A stretch of DNA of 64,000 bases, from positions 1 through 64,000 of the forward strand of contig NZ_JAHCKK010000012.1 of the NCBI RefSeq assembly GCF_026125825.1. The letters are read 5' to 3'. Below are positions 54,620 through 62,864 of this stretch, one piece after another; positions within the stretch are counted from its first letter, which is position 1; each line of letters starts with the position of its first letter. Both the position numbers and the translations under genes were made by a program. Under the pieces are notes generated by a model, which worked only from the letters and a program-made list of their open reading frames with translations, made no database searches and was not told the DNA's origin. This stretch comes from Hydrogenophaga sp. (GTDB lineage Bacteria; Pseudomonadota; Gammaproteobacteria; Burkholderiales; Burkholderiaceae_C).

Positions 54620-55750
54620 ATGGACATCGAGCGCATAGTGGACGCTCAGGGCCGACTGGAGATGTGGACGTATGAATGGGATTTATCCGCAAGTCCAGCG
54701 CGCAAGATCAATCGGAAGTTTGTGGGCTATGAGCAGCCCGTTCAAACGGCGCAACAGCAAGTCGCGGTAGTGCGCGAGGCGATTTGTTGGTCGTATGGGC
54801 GCACGCTGGGCAACATTGCAGTCTGCAACGAGGAAATGTTGGGCCGTTTTCAGAGTCAGGAAGGCGATGACGCAATCTTGGACTGCGACATCGTCGCCGC
54901 TGGAAAGATGCGCAACGGACAAGATCGATGGTGGTGCCGTACCCATCAAAAGCATTGGGGGACAAAAGCGGACATCCAAGACGCGGCTCAGAACGGCTTG
55001 ATGCGATGCTCCAATCACCACCAGCCGATGTCGTATGTGGTCGATCCCGCGCATATCAATATTGAAGAACACGCAGAAGTCGGAATCTGGTGTTCGATGC
55101 CCCCCGCGCTTACCAACATTGGAAAACTCGAGCCGAGGCGACCCAAAATACATGTGCATGTACGTGAGCAACCAGGTGCTGTAAAGGTGATCGACCGCGA
55201 CTACAAAGCACTCTCGCTGCACTACAACGCCAGCGACAACCTCTTTGGCTCAACGGAGATCACAAAGGTGCACCTTACACCGCCAGCTGCGCTTGAGTTC
55301 GTGCTTGCGCTGGAACTGAGGAAGGCGACAGGTTGCATCAATTGTAAAGATTGCGGCTATCCGCATTTGGACCTTGGAGAGTTCGCGCGCATAGCACATA
55401 AAAAGCATCTGTGCGGAAACTGCGGGCGCGATAACACTTGGAGCACTGCCCCCATTGCCTCCACGCCCCTCAGCCCAATGCACGACCAATTTAGTCGTGC
55501 GAACGAGTTCGTTGATGTAGTCAAAAGCATCGATCTTGATGACTACGCGGGGCTTTCATTTCAGGTGTGGGCGTCAACGCCGGCAGTGCTTTGGACTGCC
55601 GATCGACCGCAGGAGCGCGGCATCCATGTGCACGTCTACAAAGACGGAAACTATCTGATCGATGACACTTTTGGAACGGTGCGATATCAAGGTGCGGAGC
55701 TTGAGCGGGCGGCGTTGCTCGAACAGATGGTCGAGCGCACGATCAACTGA
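54620..55750 (+). CDS. Zinc-ribbon protein of unknown function
   Basis: A 376-residue protein with a strong AGGAG before its ATG. It has a central CxxC...CxxC zinc ribbon (GCINCKDCGYPHLDLGEFARIAHKKHLCGNCGRDN, about residues 245-280). Earlier come a C/H-rich WCRTHQKHW...MRCSNHHQPM segment and two repeated IHVHV strands (KIHVHVREQPG and GIHVHVYKDGNYL) flanking the ribbon. I do not recognise the family. It is alone between the divergent MOSC gene and the end of the restriction-like operon. Confidence 0.65.
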   Translation: MDIERIVDAQGRLEMWTYEWDLSASPARKINRKFVGYEQPVQTAQQQVAVVREAICWSYGRTLGNIAVCNEEMLGRFQSQEGDDAILDCDIVAAGKMRNGQDRWWCRTHQKHWGTKADIQDAAQNGLMRCSNHHQPMSYVVDPAHINIEEHAEVGIWCSMPPALTNIGKLEPRRPKIHVHVREQPGAVKVIDRDYKALSLHYNASDNLFGSTEITKVHLTPPAALEFVLALELRKATGCINCKDCGYPHLDLGEFARIAHKKHLCGNCGRDNTWSTAPIASTPLSPMHDQFSRANEFVDVVKSIDLDDYAGLSFQVWASTPAVLWTADRPQERGIHVHVYKDGNYLIDDTFGTVRYQGAELERAALLEQMVERTIN

Positions 55751-55950
55751 CTCTGACCGGAAAAGCCGTAGAAGGTCTCGCAACTCGATCGCAGTCGTTC
55801 AGTTAAACGGCTGAGATAGAGCACTAAGGCAGGAAACTCGGATGCAAGCACCGACGCCCCGCACGGGTATTGGGTACACGTCTTTGAGACTGACGTAGCA
55901 AAGGACGCGGAAGCTCTTAATGATGTTCTCCGCAGAAGTTCTGCCAATGG
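55751..55950. other. Convergent gap without a gene
   Basis: Two hundred bases separate the zinc-ribbon gene from the nuclease gene of the restriction-like operon. I see no gene and no strong terminator; several short in-frame strings are not protein-like. Confidence 0.4.
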
Positions 55951-56667
55951 CTAGCGCTGCATACTGATCCACATGTGGCGAAGGCGGATTGCGGGCAGAT
56001 CGCCACGAGTGTGCACCGACTCGTGGACTGCAATGCCGGCCGTAACGTCGTTTCGTTCAGTAGTCAGCGCATCGGCAGATGTCCAACCGGGACTGCCGGC
56101 CATGTGTAGTTCCCGAATCCAGCCTTCGATCATGTTCTGCCAGTGCTCGAAGGTTTGGCTTTGCACATACGCGATCAATGCAGCACGCTCGTGTGTCGAA
56201 CCATGCTTTCCCTCCTTGTAGCGTTGAATGCCGCCACTCGCACCAGCCTTTGTGATGACGTATTCACGTTCATCGCGTCCCGTGCCTGAGGGCGTTGGAA
56301 GCCGCTTACATTCTATTGGCAGGATTGTTTCGAAGTCGCTGTAGGTCCTGCCCTCCACAACAAGCGCATCGACTGCAGGGGCTGCCACCATGTCGATCTT
56401 GCGTGAGGGCTGCATCTCGTCTGCCTCCTCTGATCGAAACTGAAGGTAGTCCACCCCTGCTGTCTTGCGCGCCGCACTATTGAGGTGTGCACAGAGTTGC
56501 GACGTGAGCGGCGTCTCGCTGGTGCGCTGGGGCCGATCGGGACGATCGCGCCACCGGGGAAGCTGATCGAGTATGAAATCTAGAATCGCAGCGCGCGAAT
56601 GACCATTGGCAATAACTCCAGACTTCAACTTGCCGGATGAGCGCGAGGGGGGGCCGTCTGCCAGCAT
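55951..56667 (-). CDS. Putative PD-(D/E)xK restriction-type nuclease partner of the methyltransferase
   Basis: A 238-residue protein with no named family visible. A nuclease-like core is KIDMVAAPAVDALVVEGRTYSDFETILPIECKRLPTP: an acidic residue, a strand, then ExK in IECKRL, followed by GASGGIQRYKEGKHG. The N-terminal part is helical (AILDFILDQLPRWRDRP...TSQLCAHLNSAAR). It starts 9 bases after the adenine methyltransferase stop in the same orientation, so it probably supplies the cutting function. Seven consecutive C bases (on its strand) lie about five codons into the gene. Confidence 0.68.
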   Translation of the reverse strand: MLADGPPSRSSGKLKSGVIANGHSRAAILDFILDQLPRWRDRPDRPQRTSETPLTSQLCAHLNSAARKTAGVDYLQFRSEEADEMQPSRKIDMVAAPAVDALVVEGRTYSDFETILPIECKRLPTPSGTGRDEREYVITKAGASGGIQRYKEGKHGSTHERAALIAYVQSQTFEHWQNMIEGWIRELHMAGSPGWTSADALTTERNDVTAGIAVHESVHTRGDLPAIRLRHMWISMQR

Positions 56668-56676
56668 CGCGCCTCG

Positions 56677-59526
56677 TCAGTATCCTTGAATGCGAAGATC
56701 TGCCAACGCATCGTCGGCATCTCGCAATCCGATCGATCGCATCCAGTAACGCAAGCGATTTGGTTTCAGAATGAACATGAATCGTTCATCATAAAGTCGG
56801 CAGATGCGTGTCATCGTCAAGTATTGACGTGACGATGAATGAAGCAATGAGGAAATGTGGCCGCGCAGCTCATCCGCTCCGGACCAATCGATCTGCACAT
56901 CGCCAAAGGCGTACGCTTGGCATACTGCACCTGACCAAGTGTATTGACCGCACAAGCCGAACTTGGGAGAACCGTATAGTGCGTTGATTTGAGTTGACAG
57001 TACAGTTGCATACGCCCTTAGGTCTTCGTCATTGACCTCGCGCATTGCTCTGGAAGACTCTCCTAGCCGGATGAGATCCGATTGATAGTCGACGATGTCG
57101 TTGACCACAATTCGTTCGTTCTCACTAAGATCGAAGTTGCCATCACGCGGATAAGGAATCGAGTAGATGTCATCCGCCTGCAGCGCAGTCGCCTTCTGTG
57201 CGAACAGTCCGGGACTGGTCAGGTAAAGGTAGGCGCGCAGTGTTCGCTTTTCGTTGGACATCCATTGCTCGATGGCCTTGAGCTTGGGGAGATCTTTCCG
57301 AGGAGCGCAGAAGCCTACGATCCGCTGACCGTAAGTTAGATAGTGTCCATCCCAGACGGCGTGGTCTAGATCCATTTGCTCACGCACTAATAGCATTGGC
57401 GGCGTGAAGCGCCGCTCGGTATAGGGCGTGCGAAATAGCTTTTCTTCTAGTGGTTCAATCTGGGATTCATCGATCCCACTTTCTGTGAGCGCAGTGGAGG
57501 GCAGGTAAGAGTGGCCTGTGAGATGCGGTGCCGGTCTGCGCCGGACGGTCTGTCCCACGACGAAGCCTTCACCAACCTCCCAGGCGAGGCCTTCGGCATA
57601 CTCGCGAAATGTACGCAATGGAGCCAGCCGATCTGCCAATGACAGCGCTCGTCCTCCCCCCAAAAGGTTTGCTCGCCAAATTCGATCGTTGGTGAGGGCT
57701 GTCCTGTACGGCACGGTGTGCAGATCGTAGTAGTCCAGATCCAGCCCCTGCTCGGCGTCAATGCGTCCAGTGCGGCGAAATGTTGCATGCAGAAGCGTGG
57801 CGTTGTCCGGGCGAGCTTTCTTCTGCGCGACGATGACGACGATTTTGGTATCGGCCTCACCCTTTTGGAACAATCCGCGCACCGAAACGAAATCGAGAAT
57901 CTCGCGAACCCAGTAGCGGTTGAGGTATCCACGTCGGAACTGGAGCGCCCGTTGGTTGTACAGGAAGTTGTACTGCTGCAGCATCGAGATCGTTGCACCT
58001 TCCTCGGCAATCTCGCTCGCTTCGTGAAGGAACAGATAGCCTGCCTGCTTGTCGGGAAGCTTCTCGTGATGTTCAGCCAGATAGCGAGCGTACGCCCGCT
58101 GGGTTCCCGCGGTCTGCAGCTTGGACACGAAGGGAGGATTGCCAAGAACTGCTCCGATTCGTGCGGGCAATTGGCCTGATTCTTTGGCTTCGAAGAAGCA
58201 GCCGTGATATAGATTGTGTGCGCGCAGATTTGGAAATAGCTTGATGCTTTGGCGAATCTGTTCGGGTTGCAGAGCATCGCACATCGCCAAGCAAAGGCTG
58301 AAACCTGCCAGTTCTACGGCATCTTCTTCAAGGTCCACACCGTGCACGAACGCTAGTAAGCCCTGGAGGACCTCTTGGTCAGGCCGCCGCCACTGGTGGC
58401 GCATCCGCCAATGCAGAACGAGACGCTTGTAGGCCTCCACCAGAAAGACGCCCGACCCACAGGACGGATCGAGCACCACTTGATGGTGCGAAGTGATGTG
58501 GTCCAGCGAGTCCCAGCCGAGCGCTTCCTCAACGAGGAAGCGTACTAGGAATGGAGGCGTGTATACAGAGCTATCCTCGTTCTCTACAAATAGTTGATAG
58601 ATCTGGCTAATCAGTTCGACTGGCAGATCACGAAACGAGTACAGCTCCCACAGAGAAAGTTGGCCGGCCGATCCCTCGCGCGCTTCGATCATGCGGGCGA
58701 AGCGCTCCAACTGCTGCGTTGTCAGCAGCTTGTCGACCTCAGACGGTGCCAGCGCGAACACGTTGCCGTTGAACCGCTCTTCCAGTGCTTCGAGCAGCTT
58801 AACCAGCGCCGGACCGTCTCCCATTACCTCGAAGAAGCGACTCGCGCCCTGACGAAAAGCGGAGAAAAACCTCTCTCCGAAAACGCCTCGCTGTTCCAGG
58901 TAGGCGATCAGCAGCGAGAGGATTAGCAGACGGCGGCGTAAGCGCTTGGGCAGAATCTTTTCGTCATCCAGACAATTACTCAGGCGCTTAAATGTGTCGA
59001 ACAGACTCTTGTGCGCTGCTTTGCTGGTAGAGAGCAGCAGTTCACAAGTGTCTGGGTCGCTCCACAGCGTGCCGCTACGGATTCGCTCGTCATCCCACCA
59101 AGGATCAAGCTCTATACGAGAAGCCAGATTGAGATGCTTGACGGGATTGCATTGAAGGCGTCCGTCACTTGCGAGGAAGTCCGGACGGTGTGCGCATCGG
59201 AAGAGTTGAAGAAGCCCTGCGGTACGCCGGTACACCAGGGGCACCCCGCCCCAGCTCCATAGCTTGCGATGGCACTCAGCAAAGTCTTGGTCATCCACGA
59301 GAGTCTCAGCCCCGTAGATGAATGCCTGCGCTGAGGCTCGACGCCCATACTGTTCAACTTCGAAGAACACAGCATCGGCACCATACTCAGACGCCTTCTC
59401 CATAAGCGCAACTTCTTCAGCAGGGCGGCCATCGGGTATATATCCATGCACCCGTACCAAGCCATCGACCTGAACGACCTCGTCTGGATGTTGCCAAGCG
59501 TCCCACCAGAAAGACCGGCTACCCAT
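56677..59526 (-). CDS. Large N6-adenine-specific DNA methyltransferase of a restriction-like system
   Basis: A 949-residue class I SAM methyltransferase. The SAM motif VVLDPSCGSGVFLVEA is at residues 350-365 and the catalytic NPPF is at 463-466 in GAVLGNPPFVSK, as in adenine MTases of the gamma class (Eco57I/type IIG, type I and PglX-like enzymes). Residues 1-130 (ADAVFFEVEQYGRRASAQAFIYGAE) look like the N-terminal part of such systems, and the C-terminal 350 residues are probably target recognition. The first bases overlap the end of the upstream HTH gene by 8. It probably protects host DNA while the downstream gene attacks foreign DNA. Confidence 0.85.
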   Translation of the reverse strand: MGSRSFWWDAWQHPDEVVQVDGLVRVHGYIPDGRPAEEVALMEKASEYGADAVFFEVEQYGRRASAQAFIYGAETLVDDQDFAECHRKLWSWGGVPLVYRRTAGLLQLFRCAHRPDFLASDGRLQCNPVKHLNLASRIELDPWWDDERIRSGTLWSDPDTCELLLSTSKAAHKSLFDTFKRLSNCLDDEKILPKRLRRRLLILSLLIAYLEQRGVFGERFFSAFRQGASRFFEVMGDGPALVKLLEALEERFNGNVFALAPSEVDKLLTTQQLERFARMIEAREGSAGQLSLWELYSFRDLPVELISQIYQLFVENEDSSVYTPPFLVRFLVEEALGWDSLDHITSHHQVVLDPSCGSGVFLVEAYKRLVLHWRMRHQWRRPDQEVLQGLLAFVHGVDLEEDAVELAGFSLCLAMCDALQPEQIRQSIKLFPNLRAHNLYHGCFFEAKESGQLPARIGAVLGNPPFVSKLQTAGTQRAYARYLAEHHEKLPDKQAGYLFLHEASEIAEEGATISMLQQYNFLYNQRALQFRRGYLNRYWVREILDFVSVRGLFQKGEADTKIVVIVAQKKARPDNATLLHATFRRTGRIDAEQGLDLDYYDLHTVPYRTALTNDRIWRANLLGGGRALSLADRLAPLRTFREYAEGLAWEVGEGFVVGQTVRRRPAPHLTGHSYLPSTALTESGIDESQIEPLEEKLFRTPYTERRFTPPMLLVREQMDLDHAVWDGHYLTYGQRIVGFCAPRKDLPKLKAIEQWMSNEKRTLRAYLYLTSPGLFAQKATALQADDIYSIPYPRDGNFDLSENERIVVNDIVDYQSDLIRLGESSRAMREVNDEDLRAYATVLSTQINALYGSPKFGLCGQYTWSGAVCQAYAFGDVQIDWSGADELRGHISSLLHSSSRQYLTMTRICRLYDERFMFILKPNRLRYWMRSIGLRDADDALADLRIQGY

Positions 59527-60058
59527 GGTTGGATCGCCCTCGCTGTTGCCCTTGCCGCATGTTTCGTTGAGCTCTGCGTGTCTGACGTCCGCTATCTAAG
59601 GTAGCGCTTGCGGGCTTGCGCAGCGTGCCCGTTGCGGACAGGCCCACCTCCCGTTGGACTAGCGGCATGGGGAGCATGTAGGAATCGATGGTCAAGAAGA
59701 CTGGTTCTAGAGCGACGACCAAGCCATCGTCGATGGCTGGCGCAGGATCGAGGTATTCACAGGTTGCATCTTGAACTCGCAGCACCAAGCAAGCCCGTTT
59801 GCTCACCTCACGCGGGGCAGTTAGCGCTGTAGCAATTGGTTCACACAGGGTGGCAACTGCGCTTCTTTTGAGGGCGTATACAGCTTCAAGTCGACAAAGC
59901 AGAACCACCAGCATCACGTCATGGTTCGAAAAGACCCGAGCGATGCGTGCTTCCGAGTGCCTGTTTGCGAAGCGAGGCAGCTCCGCCAGCAATGCGCGCA
60001 TCTGGTCGCGCGAATAGCCGGAAAGCTCGCACAAGTCGCTCATCGTAATGGATCGCAT
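59519..60058 (-). CDS. HTH protein leading the restriction-like operon
   Basis: A 179-residue protein whose first 35 residues (MRSITMSDLCELSGYSRDQMRALLAELPRF) resemble a MerR-type or other short helix-turn-helix. The middle part (MLVVLLCRLEAVYALKRSAVATLCEPIATAL) is helical and the C terminus is basic. It does not match a complete known family. It starts beside a triple operator-like array and its stop overlaps the methyltransferase start, so autoregulation of the operon, like a restriction controller protein, is a reasonable inference. Confidence 0.7.
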   Translation of the reverse strand: MRSITMSDLCELSGYSRDQMRALLAELPRFANRHSEARIARVFSNHDVMLVVLLCRLEAVYALKRSAVATLCEPIATALTAPREVSKRACLVLRVQDATCEYLDPAPAIDDGLVVALEPVFLTIDSYMLPMPLVQREVGLSATGTLRKPASATLDSGRQTRRAQRNMRQGQQRGRSNHG

Positions 60059-60119
60059 CTGCGCATTCTAAGCGCAGTATTGCGCTTCCATAACGCAATT
60101 CTGTGTTCTGTAGACGCAG
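60059..60119. promoter_or_regulatory. Three 19-bp palindromic boxes at 21-bp spacing before the HTH gene
   Basis: Box 1 (60059-60077) is CTGCGC-N7-GCGCAG, perfect arms; box 2 (60080-60098) is TTGCG-N9-CGCAA, perfect arms; box 3 (60101-60119) is CTGTG-N9-CGCAG, one mismatch. Centres are at 60068, 60089 and 60110, exactly 21 bp apart, so all face one side of the helix. Box 1 abuts the ATG at 60058. Confidence 0.7.
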
Positions 60120-60392
60120 ATGCGTGCGGCGACTTTAGGCTCGAGATTGGATAGCGAGAGAGCCTGGCAGGTGTACCTTGCCCCAAGGTCTATGATTTCC
60201 GACTCCAAATCCGCTGCCGGCCATCGAAGGCGCTGACTAGTCACAGTAGAAGATGAGGGGCGAGCATTCAGCGGGCAGATCAGGGACTCTGTCAATCGAA
60301 CATTTACAGCTCAGTTACAACAGTCTCGATGCAAATTGTTGAGCTCGGTCTTGCGAGGAGGCCTGCATCGAGGGCGGGTTTATGACGCCGCG
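60120..60392. other. Rest of the 334-base gap between restriction-like operon and DUF1643 gene
   Basis: I see no gene or clear terminator in this interval. It must hold the promoter of the leftward restriction-like operon; the only organised element is the triple box array just to its left. Confidence 0.4.
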
Positions 60393-60905
60393 TCAGTCTG
60401 AAATATTGAATGGCAATAGTCGCCACGAATAATCCAGCCTGCTCGCATGCCTCGGATGACCGGTCGCAGTGAGTTCCCCCAGCCGTCGCCAGTCTGGGTT
60501 GTACTTCGCCAGCCGACTGTAGAGTTCATCGCGGGCTCGCAGGAAGTAGGAGTGATGGACGACCGGTTGCCCCCAGGTGGCCCAGATAGTTGGGCGCTCA
60601 CAGCCGCTCACCACCTCTTCGATCACTTGTAGGTTTCGCTCGTAGGCTGTGGCGTTGACCTTGGTCGGCAGGGTGCGGTAGTCGGTGGCCCGAACCGGGT
60701 ACAGGTTCAGCATCACGAAGCCGTCGAACCCATGGAGTTGCGCCACCTTCTGCACCCGCGCCACGGTCGGATCTGCCTTCTCTTGGGTTGCCGTGGAGCA
60801 GTTCAGCCCGATGGTCAGCAATGGCCGCGTGCCGCTCTTTCCCAGAGCGTACCGCCACTGATCCTTGTTGTCGGAATGGTAGATGTCGAACACGGATGCG
60901 CTCAT
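60393..60905 (-). CDS. DUF1643-family protein
   Basis: A 170-residue protein matching the DUF1643 pattern: RPLLTIGLNCSTATQEKADPTVARVQKVAQLHGFDGFVMLNLYPVRATDYRTLP, then a RPTIWATWGQPVV strand and a C-terminal GHPRHASRL. The family has no established biochemistry; members lie on phages, plasmids and islands. Here GLNCS replaces the more usual GLNPS. The ATG at 60905 overlaps the stop of the upstream lipoprotein gene, so the two are coupled. Confidence 0.85.
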   Translation of the reverse strand: MSASVFDIYHSDNKDQWRYALGKSGTRPLLTIGLNCSTATQEKADPTVARVQKVAQLHGFDGFVMLNLYPVRATDYRTLPTKVNATAYERNLQVIEEVVSGCERPTIWATWGQPVVHHSYFLRARDELYSRLAKYNPDWRRLGELTATGHPRHASRLDYSWRLLPFNISD

Positions 60906-61792
60906 CCCTTGAGAGTCAGGAGCTGCTTGGTGCGATCCTTGGTCATGGTGGTCTTGCAACCCACAATTTCCAGAGTGATCGCTGAGCCGCCGGGCGCACC
61001 GTCTTTGTAGCTCGCTTCAATCTTTTCCTCGCTGCACTCGGTGTCTCGCTGTTTGATCCATTCACGCTGCTGATCGCGTAGGGTCGTGCGTTCGGAGTCA
61101 GCCATAAATGCCCGGGCCGCCTGATAAGCCTCATTGAGCTGCTTGTCGGCAGTCTCATACCCCTCGAACGCCAACTTCAAAGGATCGGGCTCATGTGACT
61201 CTGGGGCCGACGAAGCAGCCGTGGCCGAGCTGGACTGGTTCCCTTTTGCGGCGCTCTCGGCAGCCAGGGCCTTCTCCTGCGCCTCGTTGATGTACAGCAC
61301 GCTGGCGACCCCGCCGACGACATCGGTGAACGCCCGGAAGCCTCGGGCTTCGACGCGGGTGGTGGTGCCATCGTCGGAGAGCTGGACGCGGTATTCGACT
61401 GATCCGGTCAGCGTGCGGTCGTCGAGACGGACATTGCCGGGCTCATTGGCAATGGCGGTGCGCAGCAGGGCAAAGTCTGCGTTGGGCGCCTCGGGTAGGG
61501 TGCTGCTCAAGGTGGCCTGACAGCGGACCTGACGGATGTCTTTGCTGGTCTCGGTCGTGGTGATGCCGCTCACCTGAATCTGCATCTTGGCCCGAGCAAG
61601 GTCCATATACGGTTTGGCGTTCTGAGCGCCGGCCGAGGCGCTGAACTGCTGCTCGATGCTGTCCCAGAGAACCTGGGTGAGGACCGACTGGGCGGCCTCC
61701 GATGAGCAGGTCGGGCCTTCCTCGGCCACGGAACAGGCGCCCAGCGCCATCGTCACGATCACGGCGACACCGCGCCTCATCAAACCATGCAT
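60902..61792 (-). CDS. Lipoprotein with a C-terminal LprI-type domain
   Basis: A 296-residue protein starting with a signal peptide and lipobox LGAC (cysteine about residue 20). The middle domain (residues 25-190) is unassigned, followed by an S/A-rich linker. The C-terminal segment ADKQLNEAYQAARAFMADSERTTLRDQQREWIKQRDTEC is the LprI/DUF1311 motif seen in putative lysozyme inhibitors (L-N-xx-Y ... W-x-xx-R-x-x-C). It is probably anchored in the outer membrane. It overlaps the DUF1643 gene and is divergent from an XRE regulator. Confidence 0.78.
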   Translation of the reverse strand: MHGLMRRGVAVIVTMALGACSVAEEGPTCSSEAAQSVLTQVLWDSIEQQFSASAGAQNAKPYMDLARAKMQIQVSGITTTETSKDIRQVRCQATLSSTLPEAPNADFALLRTAIANEPGNVRLDDRTLTGSVEYRVQLSDDGTTTRVEARGFRAFTDVVGGVASVLYINEAQEKALAAESAAKGNQSSSATAASSAPESHEPDPLKLAFEGYETADKQLNEAYQAARAFMADSERTTLRDQQREWIKQRDTECSEEKIEASYKDGAPGGSAITLEIVGCKTTMTKDRTKQLLTLKG

Positions 61793-61829
61793 GTCATCTC
61801 CTCCAGGTTGGAGAAAATTTTATGTCACG

Positions 61830-61869
61830 ATTAGTGCGTCAACAATTAGTGCGTGGCCTATTAATGCAC
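61830..61869. promoter_or_regulatory. Three 10-bp repeats with exact 15-bp period before the XRE gene
   Basis: ATTAGTGCGT (61830-61839), ATTAGTGCGT (61845-61854) and ATTAATGCAC (61860-61869) start exactly 15 bp apart in the gap between the divergent lipoprotein and XRE genes. The last ends 4 bases before the XRE ATG. This fits an autoregulatory operator array, although 15 bp alternates helix faces. Confidence 0.6.
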
Positions 61870-61873
61870 ATAC

Positions 61874-62116
61874 ATGCAGATTCTCGGCGTGACCAAACAG
61901 ACGCTGAGAGTGAAATTCGGGGTGCGCATCCGCCAGTTGCGCGAGCAAGCTGGGTACTCGCAGGAGGCCTTCGCCGACGCGTGCGGCTACGCTCGTTCCT
62001 ACATGAGCCGCATTGAGCGGGGGCTTGGCAATCCTTCGTTGGACGCTATCGAAGTACTGGCAAACGCTCTCCATATTCCAGTCGTGGAGCTGTTTTCTGA
62101 CTCCGTCAAAAAGTAG
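61874..62116 (+). CDS. XRE-family helix-turn-helix regulator
   Basis: An 80-residue protein that is almost entirely one lambda-repressor-type HTH domain: FGVRIRQLREQAGYSQEAFADACGYARSYMSRIERGLGNPSLDAIEVLANALHIPVVELF. Its size and sequence resemble restriction controller (C) proteins and small island repressors. A repeat array abuts its start. Its target may be its own promoter and the divergent lipoprotein operon. Confidence 0.88.
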   Translation: MQILGVTKQTLRVKFGVRIRQLREQAGYSQEAFADACGYARSYMSRIERGLGNPSLDAIEVLANALHIPVVELFSDSVKK

Positions 62117-62217
62117 CGTCAGACGCTTGATCCGGCGGTGCTCGCTCAAGCGCCCAGGCGGGCCAGTTATTTCACACGTAGATTTCGGGAAGCAAGACAG
62201 GTTTTAGCGACGCGTCC

Positions 62218-62664
62218 ATGGAAACGATCCTCACAAACCTCAGTGATCCCGCCTGGTGGTTCACCGCCTTCTTCCCCGCTATCGCAATTCTCTTGGTCCC
62301 TCGTCTGTGGCGATACTGTGCGCCAAAGATCAGACGACTGTTTCGTGGTTCGCGCTCGCGTAGTCTCCGCCGTACAAGAGAGCTCCGCAAGGATGACTTG
62401 CTCCTTTCCAAGGAGATGCTTTCAGCTCAGGCGGCGTTCTTCGTGTTCATCATGTTTGTAGCCGTCGGCTTGGTTCTTCTGGTGCTGAGTCCGCTCAGTA
62501 TCCGGCCGGGCGTCAACAGCATGTTTGTGTTCGTGCTGTCCGTTCCCATACTTACCTCCGAGGTTATTTGGCTACTGAAGGACGTTCGCGTGCAGGAACT
62601 GCTCAAGTACCGTCGCCGTTGGCTTGCTGGCAGGAGATTGGCGCTCAGCAGGGATTGCAACTAG
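62218..62664 (+). CDS. Small membrane protein of unknown function
   Basis: A 148-residue protein with three likely membrane helices: FFPAIAILLVPRLW (about residues 17-30), AAFFVFIMFVAVGLVLLVLSPL (about 72-93) and SMFVFVLSVPILTSEVIWLL (about 100-120). A highly basic loop KIRRLFRGSRSRSLRRTRELRKDD lies between the first two. No family is recognised. It is the last gene before the right boundary of the island. Confidence 0.6.
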   Translation: METILTNLSDPAWWFTAFFPAIAILLVPRLWRYCAPKIRRLFRGSRSRSLRRTRELRKDDLLLSKEMLSAQAAFFVFIMFVAVGLVLLVLSPLSIRPGVNSMFVFVLSVPILTSEVIWLLKDVRVQELLKYRRRWLAGRRLALSRDCN

Positions 62665-62834
62665 CCAGGGGCTGGCGTTTGCGTTGGGTACGGGGGAGGC
62701 AGGAGATTCCGAAACCGGCACCGCCGTTGCACGCGGTCCGACGTGCACAATGAAAGCAGGCTGTATCAGCCTGTGCCGCGCAGTCACCCAGTCGAGTGAT
62801 GGGTAAAGGGATGGGTAGAGAATCTGAACTGGTC

Positions 62835-62864
62835 GCCACCCCTTGAGCGTCATCAAGGGGTGGC
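62835..62864. repeat. Perfect 12-bp inverted repeat overlapping the right att site
   Basis: GCCACCCCTTGA (62835-62846) and TCAAGGGGTGGC (62853-62864) are perfect inverted arms around GCGTCA. The last four bases overlap the right copy of the att repeat. It could be a terminator-like hairpin (no T-run) or part of the recombination site. Confidence 0.6.

Noticed and set aside
55687-55947. 86-codon minus-strand frame in the gap after the zinc-ribbon gene
   Set aside because: It has no recognisable domain, overlaps the end of a real gene and lacks a clear ribosome-binding site.
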